From: an uncultured Clostridium sp.
GTDB lineage: Bacteria > Bacillota > Clostridia > TANB77 > CAG-508
Direction: 5' to 3'
Assembly (NCBI GenBank): GCA_946496575.1
Contig: CAMMHE010000007.1
Span: forward strand, 1 to 52,702
DNA: 52,702 nt
The notes under the pieces were generated by a model that did no database searches, was not told where the DNA came from, and worked only from the letters and a program-made list of their open reading frames with translations. Numbering within the stretch: position 1 is the first letter of the stretch; the number at the start of each line of letters is the position of its first letter. This document shows, in pieces, positions 7,378 to 15,966 of the stretch. Made by a program: the position numbers and the translations under genes.

Positions 7378-8503
7378 TTAATATATAGATAAAATTCCTA
7401 AATCTGTTATAAGATTTGAAATATTATATAAAAATAATATATTTGTAATATCATTTTGAATAGCATATTCTGTTAATGATAATTTATAATATCTTGGATC
7501 TATAAAATGTATTTCCTCAAAATTTTGACATAAAAATTGTGCCATTATATGTGCATAAGAATCTTTAATTAGTAGTAGTTTTTTCCCGTTTTGAATTTTG
7601 GTTTTTATAACTACTTTTGCATTATTTCCGTTTAAGAAAAATGAGTATTTGTCTTTTTGGGTTAGATATTCTTCATTAAAGATGCTTTGCGTTGTTTCAT
7701 TATCATATTGAACACTTTTTATATCCTGATTATATGAATTTAAATATACATCAATTTGGTCTTTTTCTTGATTGATTATTTGTGCTTTTGAATCAAATGT
7801 ACCTAAAAAATCTTTTGAAACCGTTTTTAATTCAAAGTCATTCAGATTTGGAAAATATAAATTTGCTGTTACACAAAATTGAGTATATATATAATATGCA
7901 CCTAAACTTGTCAAATGATGGTCTGTTTTAAAATACAAGTATTTATCTTTATTTTCTAATAATATATCTGTCACATTTATTGTTTTTATTTTTTTATCCA
8001 AACTATTGTAAAAATTATCTATTATTTCTTTTTGATTATATGTTGTTACATATTTTGGTAATTTATCTTGATTTATATATATTGAATTTGGTACTAGCAT
8101 AAAATATATTGGTAAATCTGTTTTATTTGCAAATTCATTTGTTACTTTAATTATTTTTTCCATATGCTGTTTTTCATTTTCTTTATATTTAATTTTTTCA
8201 AATAAATAACCATCTTTTCCTATATATACATTATTATTTTCTGTTTTTCCGAAGTAAGATCTCTACCCCAGATTTTATTTTTATCCATGTATTCCTAAAT
8301 ATAAAATGGTCATTTATGTAATTGTCCATTTCTCCTTGATATGTTCCTTCTAGTAATTTTTCGATAGTAAATTTAGGAAAATTTGCTAAGTATCTATTTT
8401 CTTGTTGTGAAAATGCTTCCTCCTTTATAATGAAATTTGATATAATTAAAATTACCCATACTAACATAAATGCAATAAAAAATATCCTATTTTTCATTTT
8501 CAT
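7378..8503 (-). CDS. DHHW family protein (AlgJ/DltD-like O-acetylation partner), +1 frameshift at CGGA
   Basis: The two frames belong to one gene. The first (from 8503) has an N-terminal membrane helix, then SQQENRYLANFPKF and DHFIFRNTW, and ends at a stop eight codons after IKSGVEILL. The second continues KDGYLFEK, FANKTDLPIYFMLVPNSIYI and FKTDHHLTSLGAYYIY, the DHH motif of the family. They join if one base is skipped at CGG-A (CGG is 8249-8251): CTT (C) GGA AAA ACA GAA, giving LGKTE and 374 residues, the usual length. There is no other defect. The protein should work at the cell surface with the MBOAT acyltransferase encoded just upstream. The frameshift may be programmed. Confidence 0.75.
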
Positions 8504-8530
8504 TATCCCTTCCTAATATATAAGAATTTT

Positions 8531-9938
8531 TTAAAATCTAAAATATAAAAATGGATTATATGAATCACTAACCAAACTTGCTGTACTTAATATAAGTATT
8601 CCAATATAAATTGCTGTAATAAATATACTTCTTATATTTGATTTTTTCTTTTCTAATTTATTTAATAATTGGGTTATAATTGGTGTTGATAATATTATTC
8701 CTATTAAAATTATTATAAAGTAATTTTTAAAGTAATATAAGCTCTCTAAATTTATTATATTTGTACCATTTAAATGGAACATTGTTAATAAATAATCTTT
8801 TACTTTTGTTAAATCCTCAAACGCAAATATTACCCAACTTATTAAAACTAAAAAAGTTGCATAAATATGGTTTGTCCATTTTGGTAATTTTTCTAATAAT
8901 TTTAATAATATCATTTTTTCTATTATTAAAATTACTCCAAAAAATAAACCCCATAAAATAAAATTCCAAGAAGCTCCATGCCATGCTCCTGTTAAAAACC
9001 ATACTATTAATATATTTCTAATTTGTTTTGGAAGTCCTTTCCTATTTCCTCCTAAAGGAATATATATATAATCTCTAAACCAACTTCCTAATGTTATATG
9101 CCATCTTCTCCAAAATTCTGTGATATTTTTTGATATGTATGGATAATTAAAGTTTTCGTTAAAGTCCATCCCAAATATATTTGCGAGTCCTATTGCCATA
9201 TCTGAATATCCGCTAAAGTCAAAATATATTTGAAGTGCAAATGCTATTATTCCAACCCATGATAATAACATTGACATTTCTATATATCCGCCCAGTTTCT
9301 ATTATATTCCATAATACTCCTACATTATTTGCTATTAATACTTTTTTCCCTAGTCCAATAATAAATCTTCTCATTCCCTTTGAGAAATTATCCATACTTA
9401 TTTTTTTGGTTTCTAATTCTTCATCAACTGTTTCATATCTTACTATTGGACCTGCAATTATTTGTGGGAATAATGTTGTATATGTTAAATAATTGTAAAA
9501 ACTTTTTTCACATTTTACAGTTCCTCTATATACATCTATAATATAAGATAATGATTGAAATGTATTAAATGATACTCCTATTGGTAATGGAATATTTAAA
9601 AGTGGAATTTGCGTATTTAACATTAAATTGATATTTGATATTATAAAATCTGCATATTTAAAAAAGAATAATATTAATAAATTAATTCCTACATCTATTA
9701 AAAGATATTTTCTTTGTTTTTTTCTATTTCCTCCATTTTTGTCAATTCCTTTTCCACACCAAAAGTCCATTACTGCTAATATTAGCATTATAAAAATATA
9801 TTTAATTTCACCCCATGCGAAAAAAATTAGACTTGCTAATATCATAACTGCATTTTTTAGTTTTTTTGGTACTAGAAAATATACTAGTAACATTATTGGT
9901 AAGAAAATATACAAAAATACTATACTACTAAAAACCAT
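8531..9938 (-). CDS. MBOAT family O-acyltransferase, +1 frameshift at CGGA
   Basis: The first part (from 9938) has the MBOAT N-terminus with several membrane helices, including PLPIGVSFNTFQSLSYIIDV and IAGPIVRYE. The second has YFDFSGYSDMAIGLANIFG and the catalytic-His region TGAWHGASWNFILWG. They overlap in two frames. Skipping one base at CGG-A (CGG is 9288-9290) gives GGG (C) GGA TAT ATA GAA ATG, and a 468-residue protein of normal length with no other break. Such enzymes transfer acetyl groups through the membrane to surface polymers, with a DHHW partner (the next gene). The ATG at 9938 is the only possible start after a TAA. Confidence 0.8.
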
Positions 9939-9973
9939 TTCTATTTATATGATGTAAATCATATCTCCTTTCA
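9939..9973 (-). promoter_or_regulatory. MBOAT ribosome-binding region with a hairpin in the spacer
   Basis: AAAGGAG lies about 27 bases before the ATG, too far for normal initiation. Between them is a perfect 7-base inverted repeat, ATATGAT-TTAC-ATCATAT, then AAATAGAA. Folding of this hairpin would bring the Shine-Dalgarno to a normal distance. No other start is possible since TAA precedes the ATG by two codons. Confidence 0.45.
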
Positions 9974-10034
9974 ATAAATTTTTATATGTTTTAATATTCT
10001 ACTTTTGGTCTACATGTAAAATTAAATAATTCGC

Positions 10035-10072
10035 AAAAAAACTTATAGTCTCTAATTTAATTTAGAGACTAT
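10035..10072 (-). terminator. Rho-independent terminator after the DUF4358 gene
   Basis: On the minus strand an 11-base stem ATAGTCTCTAA/TTAGAGACTAT is followed by AAG and seven T. It separates the DUF4358 gene from the MBOAT gene, which must then have its own promoter or be reached by read-through. Confidence 0.85.
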
Positions 10073-10090
10073 ATTTTAGAAATTATATTT

Positions 10091-10564
10091 TTATTTTGTA
10101 ATTTCTTGTTCTAATGTTTCTGCATTTTCTGCAATAATCATATAAATAGTATTTCCTACAATACCAGATTTTCTATTTTTTACTAATTCATATTGTTCTG
10201 GTAAATAATTACTCCATTGTTCTTCATATCGTGTAGCATATTGATCTAATTCTGTTTTTACTGTTTCTGCTGTTCCTTCTTTTGCTTGAATTAATACATA
10301 CATTGATGCTTGTACATTCATCATTGGCATTTTTCCTAGTACATTTTCTACATTTTCTGTGTTTATTCCATATAATGAGCCTAGTGTATCTGTTGTTATA
10401 TCTACAGTTGAAAGTTCATTAAATGGTGTTGAATTAGATAGTGTTTGTGATGCTACATTTATATCAATTGATTTTTCTCCTCTTCCTAGTAAAAAATATA
10501 CTCCTACTACCACTAATACAATTATTATAATTGCTAAAATTACAGTTAATACATTTTTTTTCAT
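10091..10564 (-). CDS. DUF4358 domain membrane-anchored protein
   Basis: The 157 residues start with a membrane helix (VILAIIIIVLVVVGVYFLLG) and continue with an extracytoplasmic domain containing DTLGSLYGINTENVEN, ASMYVLIQAKEGTAETVKTE and a C-terminal IAENAETLEQEI. This is the DUF4358 pattern. By gene neighbourhood DUF4358 often accompanies MBOAT/DHHW O-acetylation genes, which follow here on the same strand, but its function is unknown. It is separated from them by a strong terminator. Confidence 0.8.
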   Translation of the reverse strand: MKKNVLTVILAIIIIVLVVVGVYFLLGRGEKSIDINVASQTLSNSTPFNELSTVDITTDTLGSLYGINTENVENVLGKMPMMNVQASMYVLIQAKEGTAETVKTELDQYATRYEEQWSNYLPEQYELVKNRKSGIVGNTIYMIIAENAETLEQEITK

Positions 10565-10748
10565 TTCTATACTTCCTTTCTTAAGTTACGAATTTTGGTT
10601 GAAAAATCAATTTTTTCAACATTTTTCGTTCTCTTATTATCTTGCCTATACTTTATCATATCATACATAAAATTTCAACTCTTAAAAGAAAATTATATTA
10701 TAATACAAGGTGTTTAGATTATAGAAATATTTGAAAATCAAATATATT

Positions 10749-10777
10749 TTGACAATTTATACTTTCTTATATATAAT
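10749..10777 (+). promoter_or_regulatory. Consensus promoter of dtd
   Basis: TTGACA (10749-10754) and TATAAT (10772-10777) are both perfect sigma-A boxes, 17 bases apart, 30 bases before the dtd ATG at 10808. An AGGAG ribosome site follows. Confidence 0.9.
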
Positions 10778-10807
10778 TATTGAAAATTCTTTAGGAGATA
10801 CTTAAAA

Positions 10808-11251
10808 ATGAGGTTATTAATACAAAGAGTAAAAAACGCTGAAGTTAGCGTTGATAATAAAATAGTTGGCAAAATAAATAATGGACTATTAGTGTTTGTA
10901 GGTATAAAAAATTCAGATACTCAAGAAGATGTAGATTATTTAGTAAAAAAGTTAATTAATTTAAGAATTTTTAATGATTATAATAATAAAATGAATTTAT
11001 CTCTTCAAGACATAAATGGGGAATTATTAGTCATTTCACAATTTACTTTATACGGTAATTGTAAAAAAAGCGGTAATAGGCCATCCTTTTCTGAAGCTGC
11101 AAAACCAAATATTGCAATTTCTCTATATGAATATTTTATAAATGAATGCAAGAAACTAATTCCTGTGGTCGAAAGAGGTATTTTTGGTGCTGAAATGCAA
11201 GTTAATCTTTTAAATGATGGGCCAGTTACTATCATTCTGGATTCAGAATAA
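10808..11251 (+). CDS. dtd: D-aminoacyl-tRNA deacylase
   Basis: The 147-residue protein has all DTD landmarks: MRLLIQRVKNAEVSVD at the start, the catalytic ISQFTLYGNCKKSGNRPSF, and the C-terminal NDGPVTIILDSE (the NxGPVT motif). DTD removes D-amino acids wrongly attached to tRNA, and glycine from tRNA-Ala, in the cytoplasm. Length is exactly typical. The gene has its own consensus promoter and converges with the tsaC gene, whose stop is 12 bases away. Confidence 0.97.
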   Translation: MRLLIQRVKNAEVSVDNKIVGKINNGLLVFVGIKNSDTQEDVDYLVKKLINLRIFNDYNNKMNLSLQDINGELLVISQFTLYGNCKKSGNRPSFSEAAKPNIAISLYEYFINECKKLIPVVERGIFGAEMQVNLLNDGPVTIILDSE

Positions 11252-11263
11252 GAAATTTCTAAT

Positions 11264-11863
11264 CTAAAGATATTTTTTTATTTTTTCCAATGAAATAGGA
11301 CCTAATCGTAAAATTTGTATATTCTTTAAAGTGCAATCAACTATTGTACTTTCTTTTCCGAATACCACTGTTCCCTCCATTATTCCATCTAACATTGGAC
11401 ATGTGCTTTCTATTTCATCTAAACTTTTACATGTAGTTTTACCACTTTGATTAGCACTTGTCATAAAAATTGGACTTCCCGTCTTTCTAATTAGATTTTC
11501 TAAAACCTTTGAAGTTGCCATTCTTATAGCAATTGTATCTTTTCCATTACTTACATAGTTTGGCAACTCATTGTTCTTTTTTAAAACTAATGTAATAGGT
11601 CCAGGCATAAAAGTACGTATTAATTTTTCCGCTCTATTATCTACTATAGCAATACTTTTTATTTGCTCTTCATCTGCACACATGATTGGAAATGATTTTG
11701 TAACTGGGCGATTTTTTACAGTCATTAGTCTATCATGTGCTTTGATTGAATCTATCCTAGCACATATACCATAGGTAGTATCTGTAGGAACACTAATAAC
11801 ACCATCATTTTTTAATATATGTGCTAATTCTTCAATTTCATCTTGCTTATATCTTTTTACCAT
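11264..11863 (-). CDS. tsaC: L-threonylcarbamoyladenylate synthase (TsaC/YrdC type)
   Basis: The N-terminus DGVISVPTDTTYGICARIDS and the segment KNRPVTKSFPIMCAD are the YrdC-domain signature (PTDT.YGL, K.R......L). Further on, FMTSANQSGKTTCKSLDEI matches the SAN(x)SG motif. With 199 residues it is the short, single-domain form. It makes threonylcarbamoyl-AMP for t6A37 modification of ANN-reading tRNAs. Start supported by a ribosome site (AGAGAGGAA) upstream. Confidence 0.93.
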   Translation of the reverse strand: MVKRYKQDEIEELAHILKNDGVISVPTDTTYGICARIDSIKAHDRLMTVKNRPVTKSFPIMCADEEQIKSIAIVDNRAEKLIRTFMPGPITLVLKKNNELPNYVSNGKDTIAIRMATSKVLENLIRKTGSPIFMTSANQSGKTTCKSLDEIESTCPMLDGIMEGTVVFGKESTIVDCTLKNIQILRLGPISLEKIKKYL

Positions 11864-11897
11864 ATTTAATTCCTCTCTTTTATTAGACTAATGTGAC

Positions 11898-11933
11898 TTA
11901 AGTAAAGTAATTAACAAGAATTACTTTACTTAA
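11898..11933 (-). terminator. 15-base inverted repeat after the ABC permease gene
   Basis: TTAAGTAAAGTAATT and AATTACTTTACTTAA form a perfect 15-base stem with a 6-base loop, directly past the permease stop at 11934. There is no strong T-run, but position and stability suggest transcript termination. Confidence 0.6.
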
Positions 11934-13511
11934 TTAAATTCTTAATTTAAATGTTTTAGGTGCATATTTATATGCTATAAATAATGAAATTAGTGAATAT
12001 GCTATACAGAAAATTATCGTTGCTATTCCAAAAGAAAATGTAGGTAATTTAATTTGTATCATATACCAGCATATCAAATATGTTATTGCTTGAACTACTC
12101 TATATGTACTACTTTTTATCTCTGTGCTTACATTATATGGTTGTAATAAATAATACATTATTAAATAATGAACTGAAAAGAATATACTCATTGATGTTAT
12201 AGATACAAATAAAATTATATAATTTAGTGCATTGTCGGTTCCTCCAGACAAATATAATAATAATGTTAAACTTAAGCCAATTAGTGTTGCAGGTAATAAA
12301 TTAATTGTTATTAGTGTTTTTAATCTTTCTTTAAATATTCCAAGTATAACTTTAGGTGTTCTATATATTCTATATGTTAACATGCTATGGTCGCAATTCA
12401 TAAACATTGCTTGAGTGACAGATGAACTTCTATTTAGACAATACATTATAAAAACAAAATATGGTAAATATACCATTAGTATTTGATTTATTTTACTCTT
12501 GAATGCGTCATTTATCACAATGCCAATAATCATTGCAATAAATATGCCTAGTATAACAACTGACTGTTTTTTAACTGCTTTTGTTAATATTTTTCTATGT
12601 CTTTTTACAAATAAGTCGTGAAAATATGCAAATCCAGATTTATCACTTGTATAGTTTTTATCTAACTCTATTTGCTTTAAACTTATATCTTTCATTGCCT
12701 GTGTTCCTGTATTTTTTTCTTGCATATATACATTAGATTCTGTTAATACTTGTTTATACATCTTTCTGTAATCTCTAAAATTATGTATCTTTATTAAACT
12801 GTAGATTCCAAGTATTATAGAAATGACAAACATACATAGAAAAATAGTTTGATTTATTATAATATTTATTATAGGTAATCCATAAGCAATTAATAAACAT
12901 ATTCCTACAAATCCCCAAACAAATTTAGTTGGTAAATTTTCATTTGATGCTTTATTTGTTTTCTTAAAATTATATAAAGAATAATTCATTACAATTAGCT
13001 TTATAGATAGTACAAAAAATGGTAATAATATTTGAATCCATATTGGAACTTTTACTATCATACCAAAAATAATTGTAAATGGTAAAAATCCCACAATTAA
13101 TTTTAATAATTGATAATAATAGTTAGATAAGCCATATTCTCTAGCATCTATATTCATTAAAACTATTGCATAATATTTGTCTTTTGTAGGATTTAGCATA
13201 TATGTATTTAATACTCCTCCACAAAGTGTTAAAAAAATAAACAAATGTAAAAATGTATTTGCCTCATTTGTTTTATACCAAGATAACGTCCCAAATATCA
13301 TTATTGCAATATATAATAGCTTTCCAATAAAAATATTTAGTATTTCCCATAATATACTTATAATGTTTGCAAATATCTTCAGACCTCTATTTCGGTATAA
13401 ACTATTTGGCAATATTTTTCGAATTATGGGTAATTGCTTTATAGAATAAATTATACTATTTGCCCTATATGTATTTTTTAATTTAAAGGAAGTTACAAAA
13501 GTTTTTATCAT
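11934..13511 (-). CDS. ABC transporter permease subunit (ABC-2-like)
   Basis: The 525-residue protein has about 10-12 hydrophobic helices spread over its whole length, with a charged cytoplasmic segment near residues 240-300 (YRKMYKQVLTESNVYMQEKN). It is encoded 4 bases after its ATPase gene. I do not see a motif that fixes its substrate; the overall layout resembles large exporters of peptides, antibiotics or EcsB-like systems. With the gene at 13516 it forms a two-gene transporter. Confidence 0.7.
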   Translation of the reverse strand: MIKTFVTSFKLKNTYRANSIIYSIKQLPIIRKILPNSLYRNRGLKIFANIISILWEILNIFIGKLLYIAIMIFGTLSWYKTNEANTFLHLFIFLTLCGGVLNTYMLNPTKDKYYAIVLMNIDAREYGLSNYYYQLLKLIVGFLPFTIIFGMIVKVPIWIQILLPFFVLSIKLIVMNYSLYNFKKTNKASNENLPTKFVWGFVGICLLIAYGLPIINIIINQTIFLCMFVISIILGIYSLIKIHNFRDYRKMYKQVLTESNVYMQEKNTGTQAMKDISLKQIELDKNYTSDKSGFAYFHDLFVKRHRKILTKAVKKQSVVILGIFIAMIIGIVINDAFKSKINQILMVYLPYFVFIMYCLNRSSSVTQAMFMNCDHSMLTYRIYRTPKVILGIFKERLKTLITINLLPATLIGLSLTLLLYLSGGTDNALNYIILFVSITSMSIFFSVHYLIMYYLLQPYNVSTEIKSSTYRVVQAITYLICWYMIQIKLPTFSFGIATIIFCIAYSLISLFIAYKYAPKTFKLRI

Positions 13512-13515
13512 TCTT

Positions 13516-14214
13516 CTATTCCTCCTTTAATGCTTCTATTATTTTATTTTTTAGATGTTCATTATCTATATTGTTTTTATTTATTTGCTCTAATATCCCT
13601 TTATTTAAGATAACTATTTCATCACATAAATCTAAAGCTAGTTCCATAATATGAGTAGAAAAAATGATTATATGATCTTTTTTGATTTGTTTTAACATTT
13701 GTTTCATTTCTTCAGCAACTACAACATCAAAAGAAGTCAGAGGTTCGTCTAATAATAAAACATTTGGATTTGCAATGATATTTACAAGCATTTGCATCTT
13801 GTTTTTCATACCATGGGAATAATCTTTTAATAATGTATCTCTATCTTCTTTTTCAATCTTTATAAAGTCAAAATATTCATCTATTGTTTTTTCATTTTTT
13901 ATTCTTTTTTTATTAATATCTATAAAGAATTTTAAAAATTCTCTTGCGGTTAAAAATTCTGGTACATTTGGAGTAGATAATACATAACCAATATCTTCTG
14001 CCTCCATTTTTCTTTTTTTGTTATTATCTTCTATATAAAATTCTCCTAAATCTATTTGTATATCTTCATTTAAACAATTAAAAAATGTTGTTTTTCCTAC
14101 TCCATTTCTCCCTAACAATCCATAAATTTTTCCTTTTTCAAATTCAAAGTTTATGTCTTTTAATACTTCTTTCTTTTCAAAACTTTTCTTTAAATTTTTT
14201 ACAATTAATTTCAT
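13516..14214 (-). CDS. ABC transporter ATP-binding protein
   Basis: Walker A is GLLGRNGVGKTTFFNCLNED (about residues 33-52), the signature region is YSHGMKNKMQMLVNI (with SHGMK in place of LSGGQ, as in many ABC-2 exporters), and Walker B is NVLLLDEPLTSFD, with the switch His in IIFSTHIMELAL. Length 232 is normal. It powers the adjacent permease. A short ribosome site (AAAGGAAGAG) precedes the ATG. Confidence 0.92.
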   Translation of the reverse strand: MKLIVKNLKKSFEKKEVLKDINFEFEKGKIYGLLGRNGVGKTTFFNCLNEDIQIDLGEFYIEDNNKKRKMEAEDIGYVLSTPNVPEFLTAREFLKFFIDINKKRIKNEKTIDEYFDFIKIEKEDRDTLLKDYSHGMKNKMQMLVNIIANPNVLLLDEPLTSFDVVVAEEMKQMLKQIKKDHIIIFSTHIMELALDLCDEIVILNKGILEQINKNNIDNEHLKNKIIEALKEE

Positions 14215-14395
14215 ATAATTCTCTTCCTTTCTTCATTTGATGGCGAAATTATACCATATTCCACATAATATTTCAATTAAATAATAAAATTCTAAAATAG
14301 AGTTAAAACAAAAAATATTTTTTTAAAATTACTTTAAATTTTTGTCTAATAATGATATTATAATTATATTATATATAAAAAGGGGTATAACACTT

Positions 14396-15370
14396 ATGAT
14401 ATCAAGAGAATCTAATCCTGATTTTTTAAATTCATTTCTTGATTACTCTATTACAATTTTAAATAAATCGCCAAATTCAATTAAAGAATATAATTACGAC
14501 TTATCTATGTTCTTGAAATATATGATGATACACTTTAATATGACAAAAGAAAATGATTTAAAAAATATCGACATTTCAAATTTTGATATAAATATATTAA
14601 AAAAGATAAAACTTGATGATATTCATGCTTTTGTGTCATTTTTAGCAGTTAATTTAAAAGCTAAACCTGCTACAAGAGCAAGAAAAATTTCAACTATCAG
14701 AATATTCTTTAAATACCTTACTTCTAAATTACATTTGTTAAACGAAAACCCTTCTCAAGATTTAGAAACTCCTAAATTAGAAAGAAGAATGCCTAAATAT
14801 TTATCTTTAGACGAAAGTCATAAATTACTTGATATTGCAAGTAACGAAGATAATAGAAATCATGAACGAGATTATGCTATAACTACACTGTTTCTTAATT
14901 GTGGTTTACGTTTATCAGAATTAGTTGGAATAAATATTAATGATATAGATTTTAGCGAATGTAAAATGAATGTTATTGGTAAAGGTAATAAAGAACGCAC
15001 AATATATCTTAATAGAGCCTGTATGCGATCATTGTCAGAGTATCTTAATATACGTCCAAAGCAGAATATTAAATATGATTCTAAAAATGCTTTATTTTTA
15101 AGTGAGCGTAAAGAGCGTATTAGTAGACGAACTGTACAACAAATAATAGAAAAAGAATTACGTAATTCTGGTTTAGACACCAAAAAATATTCTGTTCATA
15201 AATTAAGACATACTGCTGCTACATTAATGTATCAATATGGTAATGTTGATATTAGAGCTTTACAGGAACTTCTAGGGCATGAAAGCATCTCTACGACTGA
15301 AATATACACACATGTAAGTAATGATCAAGTTAGAAATGCTGTTGAGAATAATCCTCTTTCTAATTATTAA
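14396..15370 (+). CDS. Tyrosine recombinase, XerC/XerD type
   Basis: The catalytic set is complete: Arg in LNCGLRLSELVGININDI, the Lys-turn GKGNKERTIYL, HxxR in SVHKLRHTAATLMYQYG, and LLGHESISTTEIYTHV with the nucleophilic Tyr. A SAM-like N-terminal domain (ILNKSPNSIKEYNYDLSMFL) binds the core site. With 324 residues it fits XerC/D, which resolve chromosome dimers at dif. It is an unlinked single gene here, so the chromosomal Xer role is more likely than an integrase. The frame opens at 14342, but AAAGGGG before the ATG at 14396 fixes the start. No dif-like site was identified. Confidence 0.88.
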   Translation: MISRESNPDFLNSFLDYSITILNKSPNSIKEYNYDLSMFLKYMMIHFNMTKENDLKNIDISNFDINILKKIKLDDIHAFVSFLAVNLKAKPATRARKISTIRIFFKYLTSKLHLLNENPSQDLETPKLERRMPKYLSLDESHKLLDIASNEDNRNHERDYAITTLFLNCGLRLSELVGININDIDFSECKMNVIGKGNKERTIYLNRACMRSLSEYLNIRPKQNIKYDSKNALFLSERKERISRRTVQQIIEKELRNSGLDTKKYSVHKLRHTAATLMYQYGNVDIRALQELLGHESISTTEIYTHVSNDQVRNAVENNPLSNY

Positions 15371-15415
15371 CTTCAATATATAGTAAAATATAGTATATTT
15401 AAATGGAGACATACT

Positions 15416-15949
15416 ATGAAAATGAAAAAAAAATTATTATTTAAAAATTCTACTAAATATTCTAAAAAAGTATATGATGATTTTTCTAGATTTCATAATG
15501 CTACCTATTCTTTAATGTATGACTTATATACATTAGCTGTATTAGGCTTATTACTATACTGTTTAGTAGTAGTTATAAAATCTAAATTAATATTTTTAAT
15601 AGTAATATTTTCTTTATGTTTTATATTCTTTTTAGGCTACAGAGTATTTTCACCAATTATTTTTTATAAAAAACAGGTAAATAAAAAATCTATTTTGAAA
15701 GAAAAAACATTCTCATTCTACTTTTATGATAAATATTTCAAATTAAGAGATAATTTAAATTTTTTTAAAATTTCATACTTTAAATTATATAGAGTTTATG
15801 AAACTGAAAAGTTTTTTTATTTATATGTAAATAAAAAATATGCTTATTTAATAGATAAAAATGGATTTACTTTTGGAAATTCCAAAGATTTTTCTAAATT
15901 TATAAAATCTAAAGTACATATAAAATATAAAAAGTCTAATAATTCCTAA
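15416..15949 (+). CDS. YcxB-like small membrane protein
   Basis: Two membrane helices (about residues 33-75) are followed by a C-terminal domain with FSFYFYDKYFKLRDN and FKLYRVYETEKFFYLYVNKK, a pattern like the YcxB/DUF domain that ends in 'Y.L.DK.GF'. The function is unknown. It lies 45 bases after the recombinase and shares its direction. Its stop is inside the inverted repeat that terminates dpaB from the other side. Confidence 0.6.
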   Translation: MKMKKKLLFKNSTKYSKKVYDDFSRFHNATYSLMYDLYTLAVLGLLLYCLVVVIKSKLIFLIVIFSLCFIFFLGYRVFSPIIFYKKQVNKKSILKEKTFSFYFYDKYFKLRDNLNFFKISYFKLYRVYETEKFFYLYVNKKYAYLIDKNGFTFGNSKDFSKFIKSKVHIKYKKSNNS

Positions 15950-15966
15950 AAAGGAATTATTAGACT
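15933..15966 (-). terminator. Terminator of the dpaB transcript, overlapping two gene ends
   Basis: A perfect 15-base stem (AGTCTAATAATTCCT / AGGAATTATTAGACT) with a 4-base loop. On the minus strand it is followed by five T. The stops of both the YcxB-like gene (+) and dpaB (-) lie within it. Confidence 0.8.

Noticed and set aside
7378-9938. DHHW and MBOAT as ordinary decaying pseudogenes
   Set aside because: Each has exactly one defect, at the same four bases, and full-length, stop-free continuation with all motifs preserved. Decay would give scattered damage.
14396-15370. Xer-type recombinase as phage or element integrase
   Set aside because: No att sites, phage genes or element cargo beside it; length and motifs fit chromosomal XerC/XerD.
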